Shown: positions 38,047 through 46,444 of the stretch, piece after piece
Numbering within the stretch: position 1 is the first letter of the stretch
Layout of the letters: each line of letters opens with the position of its first letter
Assembly (NCBI RefSeq): GCF_000092825.1
Contig: NC_014168.1
Coordinates: forward strand, 1,107,946 to 1,171,945
Direction of reading: 5' to 3'
Source of the DNA: Segniliparus rotundus DSM 44985
Lineage (GTDB): Bacteria > Actinomycetota > Actinomycetes > Mycobacteriales > Mycobacteriaceae
DNA length: 64,000 nt
The notes under the pieces: model-generated
The model's database searches: none
What the model saw: the letters and a program-made list of their open reading frames with translations, nothing else
What the model was told of the DNA's origin: nothing
Position numbers and translations under genes: made by a program

Positions 38047-39304
38047 CGCCGGCTCCCTCCTCGTGCGGGCCGAGCGGCGGTGGCGGGCTCGGCTCGGTGG
38101 TCTGGTTGAGGTTCCTGAGCAGCTCGTCCCCGCCCTCGACGGCGGGGAGGTTGTCCTTGGCGCGGGCCTCGTTGACGGTGAGCCACGGGCCTCCCACGGC
38201 GGTGGCGGTCGCCTGGGCCTCCTGCTCGAAGGAGCCTTTGAGCTTCTCGCGCAGGTCGAACTCCACGTAGCTCGCGGAGCCGGGGGCGATCCTCGGGACG
38301 AGGAAGGCGTTGAGGCGCCCTGCGACCATCGAGAGGGTGGGGCCGAGGGTGTCGGTGTAGAGCATCCGGGAGAACGCCTCGACGTTGCTGTAGTTGGCGT
38401 TGTCCAACAGGCCGACCATCACCGGGGAGATGTGGTAGACCGAGGCGACGGTCGCCAGGGCGAGCTTCTGGGCCTCGATGTAGTCCTCGTCCTTCGCGGA
38501 GAACCCGATCCGGCGCAGCTCCATCCCGTCCTCGAGGACCGGGGTGCCGCCGGCGCGGGGGCCGTTGTTGCCCGAGTAGGCGCCCTGGTAGTCCGTGACG
38601 AAGCGGTGTTTGGCCTCCGGGGACCAGCGCGGCGCGTCGGCGGGGCGGTGGATGTAGGCGCCGACCCGGCCGCCGTTGCGCCAGGTCTGCAAGCGGTAGG
38701 CTTGGGCGGCGATCTGCTCGGCGAGGACGGCTTTGAGCGTGGCCACGGGGGTGAGCCCGCCCGTGGGGTCCAGGGGGTTCCAGCCGTGGAAGACGAGCAT
38801 CTTCTCGCCGGGGATCACCACCAGCCCGGTGGCGTGCGGCGGGGCGATCTGCCACTCGGCGACCGCGAACGGCGTTATCTGGCGGCGGCCGGTCACCCAC
38901 GCGGGCGGGATCGGGCGCACCACCCAGCCGGACTCCGAGGCGGGGTCTTGGTCGACGTACCAGAACGCCTGGTCGTACAGGCTCAAATCGGCGACGAGCG
39001 AGTACAGGAGCTCGTAGCAGGTCTGCTCCGGATTCGGGCGCTCCAACAGCCGCGCGAGCGCCGTGTTCCGCTCGCGCTCCCGCCCCCCGTTGGGCTGCCT
39101 GCTGTAGGCGTGCAGGCCGAGCTGGGCGACGTTCCTAGCGAGGAAGTCGATGACCGTTCGCAGGTTCGGCTGCTCGGCCCACAACTTCTCCACCGGCTGG
39201 GCTTGCAGGTCCGCGAGCACGACCCGCACCACCGGCTCGGCGGCGGTCCACACCGCAGGCGGCTGGGCTGGCGGCTTGAAACCGAGCCAGGAGAGCAGGC
39301 CCAT
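38003..39304 (-). CDS. HK97-family portal protein
   Basis: 433 residues. Features: IDFLARNVAQLGLHAY, LYDQAFWYVD, a GLTPVATLK..A long helix (about 180-215) and YHISPVMVGLLDNANYSNVEAFSRMLY, the conserved portal motif. Forms the DNA entry pore of the capsid. Follows terL after 24 bp. Confidence 0.92.
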   Translation of the reverse strand: MGLLSWLGFKPPAQPPAVWTAAEPVVRVVLADLQAQPVEKLWAEQPNLRTVIDFLARNVAQLGLHAYSRQPNGGRERERNTALARLLERPNPEQTCYELLYSLVADLSLYDQAFWYVDQDPASESGWVVRPIPPAWVTGRRQITPFAVAEWQIAPPHATGLVVIPGEKMLVFHGWNPLDPTGGLTPVATLKAVLAEQIAAQAYRLQTWRNGGRVGAYIHRPADAPRWSPEAKHRFVTDYQGAYSGNNGPRAGGTPVLEDGMELRRIGFSAKDEDYIEAQKLALATVASVYHISPVMVGLLDNANYSNVEAFSRMLYTDTLGPTLSMVAGRLNAFLVPRIAPGSASYVEFDLREKLKGSFEQEAQATATAVGGPWLTVNEARAKDNLPAVEGGDELLRNLNQTTEPSPPPPLGPHEEGAGDAAQSVRHDYPAAA

Positions 39305-39328
39305 ACTTCTGGCCTCGCTCTCGTCAGG

Positions 39329-40825
39329 TCACAGCACGGTCAGCCCCGAGTCCTCGTAAGCGCTGACGGGCTCAGCAGCAGGTAGGTTCGCCAATCCCCA
39401 TGTCGCGGCAATGGCGGCGACGAGCGGGGCTGGGTCGACGGGTGAGTGTTTGCGGTCGATAAGCCACGCGTCCCCGGCCGGGCGGACAGCTGCTGTGGCG
39501 GCTGCTTGGTCCAGGCCAGGGTGCGATAAGTGCCGTATCTTGCCGGTGGCGAGCAGGTCGTGGAACGCTCCGGTCGCTTTGCCGAGGTCCGGGCCGCGCC
39601 ACGCTATGACGGGCAGCCCGGCGGCCTCCAGATCGGCTACAAGGGATGAGGCGGGCGCGCCGTTGGCCTGCACGATCACGGCTGCGATCTTCTCGCGGCG
39701 CTCCGCGAGCCAGGGGGCGACCCAGTCCGAGCCGGCGCGTTGGGCGGTGATCTCCACATGCGCCATCCCGTCGTCGCGGCGACCGGCGAGGGCGAGCGTG
39801 ACGGTGGAGCGGTTCCAGGCCATGTCCAGGCCGACCACTCGCGGCGAGTCGGTTGCGATCGTGCTGTTGTCGTCGCGGGTGGAGTCCCAGGAGCCGGGCG
39901 GGAACGGGCCGGGCGTGACGGTGAGGGGCCATTGGCAGAGGACTTCGGCGGCGAAAACCGGGGCGGGGTCGGTGGCGTACGCGCTGGCGATGGCGCGCTC
40001 GGTGATCGTCACCCCGAGGGCCGGGTTCGCTTGCGCCCAGGCGTGGCGGTCTTTGGGGTCGCAGCCGGGCGGGGCGGACCACTCGAAGATCCCCACCGAG
40101 TCGTCTTCGGCCTCATCGTCGGGGGCCTGGTCCTCGACGTGGTCGGGTTTGCCGTCCGGCCAGTCGAGCTGGCGGTGGGCGATGTTCCTGAGGTGGGCGA
40201 GGACGACGGAGAGGTGGTCCCCGGCGTTGGAGAGGCACCAGACCTGCGCGTCGGGGCGGGCCATCGTGGTCTTGGTGACCGCCGCCCAGGAGTCGAAGGA
40301 CTGGTGCTCGCGCAGCTCGTCCAACAGGATCAGGTCGGCGGTGAAGCCGCGGGCTCCGCGCCGGGAGGCGGCCGCGATCCTGTATTGCGCGCCGGAGTGC
40401 AGGCGCAGGCTCTTCTTGCCGTTGGTCTTGTCGACGTGCAGGACCTCGGACGCGAGCTCCGGGGTGCCCTCCGCGAGCTCGACGGCCTCGCCCCATGCCT
40501 TCTCGCTGTTGGCGAGGTCTTGGGCGGTGCCGACGACGACGCCGCCTTTGACGTAGACGCGCCAGAGGGCGAGGACGATCATGAGCAGGCTTTTGCCGTT
40601 CTGGCGTGCGGCGAGGGCGATCACGGTGCGAAAGCGCGGCAGCCCGTCCGGGCGGACCTCCAAGGCGTGTGTGAGCAGCCATTCCTGCCAGGGGAGGAGC
40701 TGGACGGCGAGGACGTCGCGGGCGAACTCGATCACCGAGTGGCCGAGGCTGGCGTCGGGGGTCAGCTCCCGCAGCGGCGGCGTCCACACGCGAGGGACAG
40801 TGGAGCCGAGCAGCTGTTCGGCCAC
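39329..40825 (-). CDS. Terminase large subunit
   Basis: 498 residues with an ATPase/nuclease pair. Walker A AARQNGKS (72-79), Walker B LILLDE (165-170), coupling motif CLSNAG, and the nuclease Asp in VVGLDMAWNRS. Packages DNA into the prohead together with terS and the portal. Length is normal. The reading frame is intact despite the incomplete element. Confidence 0.94.
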   Translation of the reverse strand: MAEQLLGSTVPRVWTPPLRELTPDASLGHSVIEFARDVLAVQLLPWQEWLLTHALEVRPDGLPRFRTVIALAARQNGKSLLMIVLALWRVYVKGGVVVGTAQDLANSEKAWGEAVELAEGTPELASEVLHVDKTNGKKSLRLHSGAQYRIAAASRRGARGFTADLILLDELREHQSFDSWAAVTKTTMARPDAQVWCLSNAGDHLSVVLAHLRNIAHRQLDWPDGKPDHVEDQAPDDEAEDDSVGIFEWSAPPGCDPKDRHAWAQANPALGVTITERAIASAYATDPAPVFAAEVLCQWPLTVTPGPFPPGSWDSTRDDNSTIATDSPRVVGLDMAWNRSTVTLALAGRRDDGMAHVEITAQRAGSDWVAPWLAERREKIAAVIVQANGAPASSLVADLEAAGLPVIAWRGPDLGKATGAFHDLLATGKIRHLSHPGLDQAAATAAVRPAGDAWLIDRKHSPVDPAPLVAAIAATWGLANLPAAEPVSAYEDSGLTVL

Positions 40826-40841
40826 ATCCGCCCTCCAGGTG

Positions 40842-41132
40842 CTAAGTCTTCGTCTCTGCCGCCTTGCGCAGCTGCGCGAGCTTGCCCCCGGAAGCGGGCG
40901 GTTGCGGCAGGCCCTTGCGCCCGAACGGCGTCAGGCCCAAGTCGGAGAGGATCTTCCCGAGCGCGGGGGAGGCGTTGTGGCAGACGCGGGCGAACTCGTC
41001 CAGCCCGCGAGCCTCGGCCTCGTCGATCAAGCGCGCCAGGGCGCGGGCGTTCTCCACCGCGCCCGCGTCGAGCGGGGTCAGGTGCGAGGCTGCGGCGACG
41101 CTGGCCTCCACGGCGGCGAGGACAGAGGCCAT
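40842..41132 (-). CDS. Terminase small subunit-like protein
   Basis: 96 residues: LTPLDAGAVENARALARLIDEA..., LGLTPFGRKGL and a C-terminal SGGKLAQLRK, a pattern common in actinophage small terminases next to terL. ATG 41132 is preferred because GGGAG lies 8 bp upstream. It would recognise the packaging site. Confidence 0.72.
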   Translation of the reverse strand: MASVLAAVEASVAAASHLTPLDAGAVENARALARLIDEAEARGLDEFARVCHNASPALGKILSDLGLTPFGRKGLPQPPASGGKLAQLRKAAETKT

Positions 41133-41389
41133 GCGAGTGGCTCCCATCGAAAGTTGATCTGTTGGCCGGAGGGCGGCAGTCTCCTGGCTGGCTTCGCCAT
41201 GGCCGACTTGCGCGGGCAGAGCCGAACCGGCTACCTGTGTGATCGAAATATCAATCCGCCGAAAAAGGCGTGATCAGGCAAGTGACGAGTGTAAAGTAAG
41301 GATGTCAGCGGATATCGCGCTTGGCCGTGTTGGCCGTTCCGTCGTTGGCATGTACCCGGCCATGTTGTGGCCGAGGCAGGAGGGCTCTC

Positions 41390-41896
41390 TTGAAGTGGGC
41401 GCCGAAAAAGAGGGATCGGCGGCAGGCGTTGCGCATGCTGCTGAAGCCGCAGGACCATGGATCGGGACCTGTCGACGGGTCGTGGTGGCCGCGGAGCCGG
41501 GACTTGCACGTCGAGCTGCCTCGGCTGCTCCCGGAGCTCGTGGGGCAGTTGGGGCTTGTCAATCTGGTGTTGTACGACTTTGGCGGTTGGTCGACCGCTC
41601 CGGGGCACGTCACCTCGCAGGAAAGGGCTGTGAAGACGACAGGGGAGGCTCGTCGGCCGTTGAACGCGGTGCGTGTGGTCGGTTTGAGCCAGAAGCAGCT
41701 CTTGCTGCTCGTGATCCCGCACGACCTGCACCCCGACGACGCTCGCTCGATCATGGCGAGGGCGGCGGGACGTCACAACACCGACGCCCCCGAGAGGCTC
41801 TCCCAGATCCTCTCGCCCGACGGCGCCCAAGGCACAGACGTGGTCCCGAGGCAGCGGTCGTGGGCGGGCGACGGCGGCGGCGATCTGGGCGAATGA
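41390..41896 (+). CDS. DUF5994-family protein, copy 1
   Basis: 168 residues with the family core LLKPQDHGSGPVDGSWWPRSRDLHVELPRLL (shown here only by its key VDGxWWPRSRDL), GHVTSQ-like centre and HPDDARSIMARAAGRHNTDAPERL. Function unknown. Probable TTG start at 41390 with AGGAGG 6 bp upstream. On the strand opposite to the phage operons, so an independently expressed accessory gene. Confidence 0.75.
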   Translation: MKWAPKKRDRRQALRMLLKPQDHGSGPVDGSWWPRSRDLHVELPRLLPELVGQLGLVNLVLYDFGGWSTAPGHVTSQERAVKTTGEARRPLNAVRVVGLSQKQLLLLVIPHDLHPDDARSIMARAAGRHNTDAPERLSQILSPDGAQGTDVVPRQRSWAGDGGGDLGE

Positions 41897-42083
41897 CCCT
41901 GCCGGGCCGCCGCCGCGTCCAGGCTCCGGGGCGAGAGCGCCGCAGGTCGGGCTGGTTGGCGGCGCGAATCCCCCCACGGGCGTACAATGAACCGTATTCC
42001 CGCTGATTCGGACGGCCTCATTCGAAGGCGTCGTCGCGGGGGTCGAGAGGCTCGCTCCTGCGGGCCGGTCAGGAGCGTCCATC

Positions 42084-42635
42084 GTGTCGCGACAATTATC
42101 ACTATCACACCAATCGGGCGCAGTCCTCGATCCGATGCCGCGCCATGGCGTGACATTGCGTCTGCGGTTGAAGCCGAAAGCCGAGCCGACCGGACATGTG
42201 GACGGGGCGTGGTGGCCCCGCTCGCGAGACTTGGCCGAAGAGCTGCCCGAACTCCTGCGGGTGCTCGGGGTCCGCTTAGGCCACGTCCATCGGGTGATCT
42301 ATCGCGCCAGGGAATGGGCGATCGCTCCGGCCCAAGCCCTGATTGCCGGGAAACGAGTGCTGCTGGACAAGTCCTACTACCAACCGCCAGGCACCATACG
42401 CCTAGAAGGGGAGCGGGGAAGACGGCACACGCTGTTCGTGGTCCCGCCCTGGGGCGTCCCGCATCTCGCGCACGACGCGATGATGACAGCGGCCGCACCG
42501 AACGACAAGACGACCGTCGCGGACCTGCTGGAGATCTCCGACGCCACCCCCGCCGACCTCGTCGAGCAGCGAGAGGAAGAAGACCGATGGGGCACCGACG
42601 GAGGGGCGTTGCCACAACCTAGCCAGCGGCGGTAG
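42084..42635 (+). CDS. DUF5994-family protein, copy 2
   Basis: 183 residues, a paralogue of the preceding gene: VDGAWWPRSRDLAEELPELL, an aromatic centre and a C-terminal helix. The two share the VDGxWWPRSRDL motif but little else, so the duplication is old or they were acquired separately. GTG 42084; ATG 42135 is an alternative. A TACAAT (41983-41988) upstream could be a -10. Confidence 0.75.
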   Translation: MSRQLSLSHQSGAVLDPMPRHGVTLRLRLKPKAEPTGHVDGAWWPRSRDLAEELPELLRVLGVRLGHVHRVIYRAREWAIAPAQALIAGKRVLLDKSYYQPPGTIRLEGERGRRHTLFVVPPWGVPHLAHDAMMTAAAPNDKTTVADLLEISDATPADLVEQREEEDRWGTDGGALPQPSQRR

Positions 42636-42650
42636 CGCGGACGACGCCCT

Positions 42651-42678
42651 CCCCCCTCGCGCGCACGCGCGAGGGGGG
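42651..42678. terminator. Strong GC hairpin between convergent genes
   Basis: Perfect 12-bp stem (six C, then TCGCGC) with a 4-base loop, 15 bp after the second DUF5994 stop and 97 bp beyond the 3' end of the leftward gene at 42775. Probably a two-way terminator, without a U-run. Confidence 0.6.
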
Positions 42679-42774
42679 CTGGTCGGGGAGGGATTCGACG
42701 CTACCGCCGCCATGGCTGTCATGATCGACTTCGCCGTGATCTTGAGCCCCTACCCCCTGGGGGTGGCGAGTGGG

Positions 42775-43056
42775 TTAGTCCTCGAAGGCCACGACGGTCT
42801 CGTCGCAGTAGTGGTCGCGCTCGTCGCAGTAGTTGTGCCGCACGAGCCCGTCGTCGTGCTTGATCGTCAGCCGCGTCCCTTTGTCTCCGATGACGGCGAG
42901 GATCAGTCCGCCCGCGCCGACCTCGTAGAGTCGCACGGTGAGGGTCTTGCCGTCTTCCGTTTTGGCGTCGACGGACTGGATGAGGCCGTAGTCGCCCGCG
43001 TCCTCCAGCTGGGTCTCGTAGCGCCAGTGCTTGAAGCTCTCCTCGGCAGATCCCAT
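42775..43056 (-). CDS. Hypothetical small acidic protein
   Basis: 93 residues, beta-rich (GDYGLIQSVDAKTEDGKTLTV) with a CDERDHYCDE motif near the C-terminus that could bind metal. No family recognised. Likely the last gene of the leftward early operon, 43 bp after HNH. Confidence 0.6.
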   Translation of the reverse strand: MGSAEESFKHWRYETQLEDAGDYGLIQSVDAKTEDGKTLTVRLYEVGAGGLILAVIGDKGTRLTIKHDDGLVRHNYCDERDHYCDETVVAFED

Positions 43057-43099
43057 GCCCGCATCCTATCACATTCATCGAATACATGTTCGACTATGG

Positions 43100-43375
43100 C
43101 TAGAAGTCCTCGCTTCTCGCCCAGGCCGCGTGAGCGGGTTGGGCTGCGCCCCTGGTTTGGTTGCAGCGGGCGTGGCTGGCGCGCAGGTTCTGGTAGTCGA
43201 AGGCCAGATGCGGGTGGGTGGCCCTGGGGTAGGCGTGGTCGGCTTGGAAGCTGTCGGGGTGCTCGGGCGGCGCGTTGTAGTCGATCGGCTGGCGGCAGAT
43301 CCAGCACGGGCGGCGTTCTGCCCGCAGTCGTGCGCGGAGTTTGGCGGCCTTGTCGCCGGACCAGCTGGCGGCCAT
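43100..43375 (-). CDS. HNH endonuclease
   Basis: 91 residues, HNH nuclease with CWICRQPID, QADHAYPRATHPHLA and NLRASHARCNQTRG: the HxxP..N..H..C pattern and two Cys pairs for zinc. In HK97-type phages such HNH proteins act with terminase in packaging. Here it lies 5 bp after a methyltransferase gene and about 1.7 kb before terS, separated by the DUF5994 pair. Confidence 0.85.
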   Translation of the reverse strand: MAASWSGDKAAKLRARLRAERRPCWICRQPIDYNAPPEHPDSFQADHAYPRATHPHLAFDYQNLRASHARCNQTRGAAQPAHAAWARSEDF

Positions 43376-43380
43376 CTTGG

Positions 43381-44499
43381 TCAGGCCGCGAGGCCCTGCG
43401 CGGGCCGCTGTGCTGCGAGGTGGGCGGCGATGACGTTGCCGGCGACTTGCCCGAGCTGGACTGGGACGGCGTTGCCGAGCTGCTTGAGCGCGCTCTGCCG
43501 CCCGGCGGCTATGATCTGCCAGGTGTCGGGGAAGGTCTGCGCCCTGAGCCTCTCGGGGATGGTGAGCTCGCGTGCCCGGCCTTCGGGGAGTTGCACCATG
43601 TTGAACCGCGCCGAGCCGGAGTGGCTGGCGAGGACGGTGTTGGCCGGCAGGTCCGGTCGGGTGGGGTGCATCTTCCACGGCGGGTTGACGATCGGCTCGC
43701 GCCAGAGCGCGTGGCGGGTGTGGTGGGAGCGGTCGACGGGGCCGATCTCGCCGAGGTCGCAGGTGGCGTCGCGGAAGGTGCGCCACGGCAGGAGCGCGCC
43801 GGGGCCGTTCTGCTTCACGAGCGCGAGCTTGCGGGCGTGGGGCTTGTTCAAGGGCAGCCGGTCGTCCTCGGGGACGGGGTGGCGATGCCAGTATTCGCCG
43901 GTGACGTATTGGGAGTGCAGCAGGGCCTCGAAGGAGTGGGTGGGCTCGGGGAAGGCGAAGCCCTCGGGGTTCTGGTCTTCGCGGATGCCGATGACCAGGA
44001 CGCGCCAGCGCTGCTGGGGGACGCCGTAGTCGGCGGCGCAGACGAGGTTCGGGGTGACGGTGTAGCGCAGGCCGAGGGCGGGCTCGGCGAGGCGTTCGAG
44101 GACGCGCCGGTAGTAGTCGGCGTGGCGTGGGGAGAGCAGGCCGCGCACGTTCTCCATGAGGAACGCCTTGGGGCGCAGCCCTTGGACGGCGCGGACGAAT
44201 TCGGGGATCATGTCGCGCTCGTCGGCCTCGCCCCGCTGCGAGCCGGCGAGGCTGAACGGCTGGCACGGCGGACCTCCGGCGACGAGGTCGGTCTCGCCGG
44301 GGGCTGCGATCTCGCTCCAGTCGACGCCTCGGACGTCGCCCTCGATGACGGGGGTGTCGGGGAAGTTGGCGCGCAGGGTCGCGCAGGCGTTCTTGTCGAA
44401 TTCGACCAGGGCGGCGGCCTGGAAACCGGCCCGCTCAAGGCCAAGGGCCAGGCCGCCCGCCCCGGCGAACAGCTCCACGCTCGTCAACAGTTCGGGCAT
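43381..44499 (-). CDS. DNA cytosine-C5 methyltransferase
   Basis: 372 residues with the standard motifs: I FAGAGGL (11-17), IV GGPPCQPFS with catalytic Cys79, VI ENVRG, VIII QxRxR-like (QQRWRVLVIG) and X QLGNAVPV near the C-terminus. The target sequence cannot be read. No restriction endonuclease of usual type is adjacent, so it is either an orphan phage methylase protecting element DNA or a partner of the HNH gene 5 bp downstream. Confidence 0.94.
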   Translation of the reverse strand: MPELLTSVELFAGAGGLALGLERAGFQAAALVEFDKNACATLRANFPDTPVIEGDVRGVDWSEIAAPGETDLVAGGPPCQPFSLAGSQRGEADERDMIPEFVRAVQGLRPKAFLMENVRGLLSPRHADYYRRVLERLAEPALGLRYTVTPNLVCAADYGVPQQRWRVLVIGIREDQNPEGFAFPEPTHSFEALLHSQYVTGEYWHRHPVPEDDRLPLNKPHARKLALVKQNGPGALLPWRTFRDATCDLGEIGPVDRSHHTRHALWREPIVNPPWKMHPTRPDLPANTVLASHSGSARFNMVQLPEGRARELTIPERLRAQTFPDTWQIIAAGRQSALKQLGNAVPVQLGQVAGNVIAAHLAAQRPAQGLAA

Positions 44500-44717
44500 G
44501 GGCTGTTTCCTCCCCTGGTCGTGGCTGCTCGCAGCAGGTCGTGGAATCGGTAAAGGTGCACGCCCGAGTTGTCCAGGCCGGATGGCCGGAGCTTGCCCCG
44601 GCGGCTCCAGGCCCGGACGGTTTGGGCTTTGACGCCCAGGACCCGCGCGGCCTCGTCGGCGGCGAGGAGGGTGTCGGGGCCGTGGGCGAGGATGTTCGGC
44701 GGGAGCGGTCTGCCCAC
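44484..44717 (-). CDS. Small HTH (MerR/excisionase-like) protein
   Basis: 77 residues with LLAADEAARVLGVKAQTVRAWSRRGKLRPSG and YRFHDLLRAA, the winged-HTH helix pair of MerR/Xis-like proteins. GTG 44717 tentative. It overlaps the methyltransferase start by 16 bp, so it may regulate it, or act as a directionality factor; position far from the integrase argues for regulator. Confidence 0.65.
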   Translation of the reverse strand: MGRPLPPNILAHGPDTLLAADEAARVLGVKAQTVRAWSRRGKLRPSGLDNSGVHLYRFHDLLRAATTRGGNSPCPNC

Positions 44718-44907
44718 GATGGCCCCCTTGTCGACACAGCTCGCCGGTGGCGGCTCTCTAGGTGGGTGGTGGGGCTCGGGGCGCACGTCTCCCGCTGACC
44801 TCTACGCTACGGAGTTAGCACACATGTTCGCAATGGAACGGCGCGGCGATGTGAAATCGCCTGGTCGGGGGGTTGTGCTCGGCGGCGTGCTTGTGGATGA
44901 GTCCAGG

Positions 44908-45564
44908 TCATGAAGCCTTGTGGCGGGCGATTTCTTCCCATTGGGCCTGGTATTGGTCGAGCCAGTCCGCGATCTCGCCCTCGTCGGGCTCCCAGTCGCA
45001 CACCGAGCACACGATCCGGTCGTAGTGCTCCTCGACCTCGTCCCAGCAGCGCCAGACGGTGAGGTTCTCGCAGCCGGGGCATTTGCCGCCGAGCCAGACC
45101 ATCGGGGCGGCGACGCCGTAGGGCTTGGTGCGCTCGCGCAGCTCGCCCCATTCGCTCGCGAGCTTGCCGGCGTGGTCGAGCTCGCAGATCGTCTCTAAGC
45201 GCTCGTCCAGCCACTGGCGGGACTGCGCGACGTGCGCGGCCTGGGAGAGGTTCTCGCTTGGTCCGAGGCCGCCCAGGACACAGGCGAGGAGCTGGTGGGC
45301 GCGGACGAGGGATTCGGCGATCTCGGCGCACAGCTCGCTGGCGCGTTCGGCGGGGTGCCCGAAGCCCTCGGGGGTGGCTTTGCGCCCGAGGGTGTCGGGG
45401 CCTTGCGGGCGGGGCAGGAGCGCGAGGCGTTCGTAGTCGGCGGCGATGAGGCCGAGTGTGCGGCGCAGTTGATTCCGGCAGCCACGGCACATGCCGTCTG
45501 CGACAAGTCTGCGGTCGCCGAATTTGTCGCGGCAGCCGGGGTGGACGCAGGGCCGGGCGCTCAT
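44908..45564 (-). CDS. Hypothetical protein with two zinc-ribbon-like Cys pairs
   Basis: 218 residues. CVHPGC...CRGC at the N-terminus and CPGC...CSVC near residue 170-195 suggest zinc binding; the middle is helical. Conserved-looking in actinophage early regions, with no assigned function. ATG 45564 overlaps the preceding gene by 4 bp. Confidence 0.65.
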   Translation of the reverse strand: MSARPCVHPGCRDKFGDRRLVADGMCRGCRNQLRRTLGLIAADYERLALLPRPQGPDTLGRKATPEGFGHPAERASELCAEIAESLVRAHQLLACVLGGLGPSENLSQAAHVAQSRQWLDERLETICELDHAGKLASEWGELRERTKPYGVAAPMVWLGGKCPGCENLTVWRCWDEVEEHYDRIVCSVCDWEPDEGEIADWLDQYQAQWEEIARHKAS

Positions 45565-45809
45565 GCGGCTTGCTCCTGCTCTGGTTCGAGGGGGAGGTTG
45601 TAGGCGAATTCGGTTCCGGTCCAGGCGAGGCTGATGCGGCCCCTCTTCCACAGCTCCCAGGCGGCGTGTTGGAGCGCCCAGTGCCCGAACGCGAGGTGGG
45701 CCGCGCGCCACTCGGCGTTGGTGGGCCCGGACTCGCGAGAGTTGGCCCAGATCTCGCGCATGAAGCGCTCCAGGTCCTCCGGGTCGATCATCGAGGGCTC
45801 GTGCGTCAC
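45561..45809 (-). CDS. Hypothetical small protein (paralogue of next)
   Basis: 82 residues: helical N-terminal half, then ELWKRGRISLAWTGTEFAYNL. The same C-terminal pattern occurs in the adjacent gene, so the two probably arose by duplication. Four-bp overlaps on both sides. Confidence 0.6.
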   Translation of the reverse strand: MTHEPSMIDPEDLERFMREIWANSRESGPTNAEWRAAHLAFGHWALQHAAWELWKRGRISLAWTGTEFAYNLPLEPEQEQAA

Positions 45810-46063
45810 AGGTTCTCCTTCGCGGCGTCCGTGCTGGCGGTTGGCGTGGCGGGGCGTGCGGTGAGGGTTTCACCGTCCCAGGCGAAGGCCACCAGGCCGT
45901 CGCGCCACAGGGCGAGGACCTCGGCGAGGGTGATGAGCTGCTCGAACTCGGCGAGGGCCAGGGCGAGGTCTTCCTCGGAGAGGCGTCCTTCCGCGTGGCG
46001 CCGGACTTCGGCGATCATGCGTCTGGCTTCTGGGTCGTGCGCGAGGGCGATGTCGATGGTCAT
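45806..46063 (-). CDS. Hypothetical small protein (paralogue of previous)
   Basis: 85 residues with LALWRDGLVAFAWDGETLTA, matching the ELWKRGRISLAWTGTE block of its neighbour. Function unknown. ATG 46063. Confidence 0.6.
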   Translation of the reverse strand: MTIDIALAHDPEARRMIAEVRRHAEGRLSEEDLALALAEFEQLITLAEVLALWRDGLVAFAWDGETLTARPATPTASTDAAKENL

Positions 46064-46066
46064 GGT

Positions 46067-46444
46067 TCAGTGCTCCTGTGTCGGCTGGTTGGTGTTGTCG
46101 ATGGACTTCTTGTCGGCGAGTTCGAGGATTTTGGCCTCTAGGCGGCGGTCGAGCCGGTTCTGGCGCTCAGAGCGCTCGCCGGGTTTCTCGCGTTCGGCCC
46201 GGTCGCGGCGGATCGCTCTGGCGTGTCGGATGACGTCGGCGGCGGCGATGTGCTCGCCGGTCTCGCTGTAGTGCAGGGTCACCGCGTCCAAGAGGTCCGG
46301 CAGTCGCAGGTCGAAACGGGCGAAGGCTTGGGCCCAGGCGCGGGCCATGCCGGGCTCGGGTTTGGCGAACCAGCGGTCGAAGAGCGCGGCTTTGCCGAGG
46401 GCTTTCGCGGCGTCGGCGACCTGCTGGTCGCTGGGGTTGATCAT
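46067..46444 (-). CDS. Possible phage helicase loader
   Basis: 125 residues: FDRWFAKPEPGMARAWAQAFARF.LRLPDLLDAVTLHY and HIAAADVIRHARAIRRDRAER, the pattern of small actinophage proteins annotated as helicase loaders/replication accessories. Immediately follows the replication-initiator-like gene (TAATG junction). Confidence 0.5.
   Translation of the reverse strand: MINPSDQQVADAAKALGKAALFDRWFAKPEPGMARAWAQAFARFDLRLPDLLDAVTLHYSETGEHIAAADVIRHARAIRRDRAEREKPGERSERQNRLDRRLEAKILELADKKSIDNTNQPTQEH

Noticed and set aside
44815-44828. CACATGTTCG upstream of the HTH/methyltransferase genes as LexA box
   Set aside because: Only one half-site fits the consensus, and it is about 100 bp upstream of the leftward start, with no promoter identified.
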